Shown: positions 36,042 to 36,564 of the stretch, piece by piece
Position numbering within the stretch: the first letter of the stretch is position 1
Layout: every line of letters begins with the position of its first letter
Assembly: GCA_023430065.1 (NCBI GenBank)
Contig: JAEZCG010000159.1
Span: 1 to 36,564, forward strand
Reading direction: 5' to 3'
DNA: 36,564 bases
From: Pseudomonadota bacterium
GTDB lineage: Bacteria; Pseudomonadota; Gammaproteobacteria; Burkholderiales; SHXO01
Translations under genes and position numbers: made by a program
The notes under the pieces: generated by a model
The model's input: the letters and a program-made list of their open reading frames with translations, nothing else
What the model was told of the DNA's origin: nothing
The model's database searches: none

Positions 36042-36055
36042 GGCACGCGAGGTGC
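36042..36055 (+). promoter_or_regulatory. Sigma-54 promoter of the DUF883-like gene
   Basis: GGCAC-GCGAG-GTGC has the correct ten-base spacing. The -12 element is GTGC instead of TTGC. The start would be near 36067, 44 bases before the ATG. It is divergent from the previous promoter, with 8 bases between them. Confidence 0.55.
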
Positions 36056-36110
36056 TCCGTGCCCGTGCGGCCTCGGATCGCAGGCCACGAAACCGAATAA
36101 GGAGATCGAC

Positions 36111-36422
36111 ATGAACGATCGCGAGGACTTCCAGTTCCCCACCTCCGAATCGCGCCGCGGCAACGGATCGGATGCGTACGCGCGCACGGCCGCCGGTATG
36201 CGCGATTCGCTCGCGCACGCGCGACATCGGCTGGGACAAACCATGACCAGCGCGCAGGAGCGTTCGCGCCACATGGTGGACTCCACCTCCGAAACCATCC
36301 AGCGCTGGCCCTTCAGCGCGATTGCGGTGGCGGCCGGCGTCGGCCTGCTCATCGGCTGGTTGATTGCGTCGCAGTCGACGGGCGCCGATGATATGACGGA
36401 GACCTCGCGCTGGTGGCGTTGA
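36111..36422 (+). CDS. DUF883-like (ElaB/YqjD type) membrane-anchored protein
   Basis: The 103-residue protein has a polar N terminus, a long amphipathic helix (AGMRDSLAHARHRLGQTMTS) and one C-terminal membrane segment (FSAIAVAAGVGLLIGWLIAS). This is the layout of ElaB/YqjD (DUF883), inner-membrane proteins that bind ribosomes in stationary phase in E. coli. AAGGAGA precedes the ATG with good spacing. Its sigma-54 promoter is 56-69 bases upstream. The order of the tail beyond the membrane segment (GADDMTETSRWWR) differs from ElaB. Confidence 0.75.
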   Translation: MNDREDFQFPTSESRRGNGSDAYARTAAGMRDSLAHARHRLGQTMTSAQERSRHMVDSTSETIQRWPFSAIAVAAGVGLLIGWLIASQSTGADDMTETSRWWR

Positions 36423-36430
36423 TCGGCTTC

Positions 36431-36444
36431 GGCATGGCACCTGC
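36431..36444 (+). promoter_or_regulatory. Weak sigma-54-like site before the last gene
   Basis: GGCAT-GGCAC-CTGC has the GG-N10-GC spacing but CTGC in place of TTGC. The start point would be near 36456, within the following hairpin and 39 bases before the ATG at 36495. It is less certain than the others. Confidence 0.35.
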
Positions 36445-36449
36445 CGAAC

Positions 36450-36478
36450 TGAATGCAGCAGTAGTGTCGCTGCATTCA
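36450..36478 (+). terminator. Hairpin after the DUF883-like gene
   Basis: TGAATGCAGC (36450-36459) pairs perfectly with GCTGCATTCA (36469-36478) around a 9-base loop, 28 bases after the stop. No T-run follows. It may be a terminator or a leader structure of the next gene. Confidence 0.5.
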
Positions 36479-36494
36479 ACGGAAGGAGTTGGAG

Positions 36495-36564
36495 ATGAAT
36501 CGACCAAACAAAGTCGATATGACCCGCGCTGCGGTACTCGCCGCGCTACTGGCAATGTCGGGCG
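36495..36564 (+). CDS. Start of a gene cut by the window edge, probable exported protein
   Basis: Only the first 23 residues are present. They read MNRPNKVDMTRAAVLAALLA and then MSG, a basic start with a hydrophobic helix as in a signal peptide. AAGGAG lies ten bases before the ATG, which supports the start. A function cannot be given from this fragment. It follows the DUF883-like gene on the same strand and may belong to the same sigma-54 cluster. Confidence 0.65.
   Translation, partial: MNRPNKVDMTRAAVLAALLAMSG

Overview
The window joins two kinds of DNA. The right two thirds (from about 12.9 kb) is G+C-rich chromosomal backbone of a Gram-negative bacterium. It encodes an outer-membrane phospholipase (PldA), a Mla lipoprotein (MlaA), sigma-54, RhlE, Uup and a stand-alone RlmK, which fits Pseudomonadota and most probably a betaproteobacterium. 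I cannot name the genus. The left third looks less G+C-rich and carries a defence island that ends exactly at the 3' end of a tRNA-Arg(CCT) gene (12939-13010, minus strand), a classic integration site for genomic islands.

Defence island (1-12.9 kb). After a small phage-like ORF comes a tightly packed operon. It runs: a WYL-domain regulator of the BrxR/CapW type, hsdR, hsdM, hsdS, a GIY-YIG-like gene with one frameshift, an OLD-like AAA ATPase with a DUF3696-type C terminus, and an unrecognised 307-residue protein with a phospholipase-D-like motif. Every junction is an ATGA, TTGA or TGATG overlap, so the three extra genes are translationally coupled to the type I restriction-modification genes. 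Next come a T5orf172/MUG113-type GIY-YIG gene on the minus strand, interrupted near its start by a stop codon, and a divergent stand-alone SIR2-domain gene, probably an NAD-consuming anti-phage protein.

Backbone (13-28.2 kb). Genes here are uup, a DUF2189 membrane protein, rhlE, a SirB1-family gene, an EamA exporter, rlmK, a small secreted protein with a periplasmic solute-binding protein, the outer-membrane lipid pair mlaA-pldA, a short-chain dehydrogenase lacking the usual YxxxK, gabD and fumC. A dispersed palindromic repeat family (core GTGTCATTCCGAGG) occurs between uup and the DUF2189 gene, where it also holds 4.7 tandem copies of a 24-bp unit, and again between gabD and fumC.

Envelope and stress cluster (28.5-36.5 kb). 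Small genes for a DUF2383-like protein, a kinase-like fragment, two BON lipoproteins, a cardiolipin-synthase-like enzyme, a ferritin-like protein, a glycine-zipper lipoprotein, a hydrophilic 84-residue protein, a PRC-barrel protein and a DUF883-like protein surround an rpoN gene that lacks its usual neighbours. Sequences matching the -24/-12 sigma-54 promoter (GGCAC/T-N5-TTGC, with exactly ten bases between GG and GC) lie in the right place and orientation before rpoN itself and before six other transcription units, with a weaker eighth at the right edge. This looks like a self-activating, local sigma-54 regulon for envelope stress and is the most striking signal in the window.
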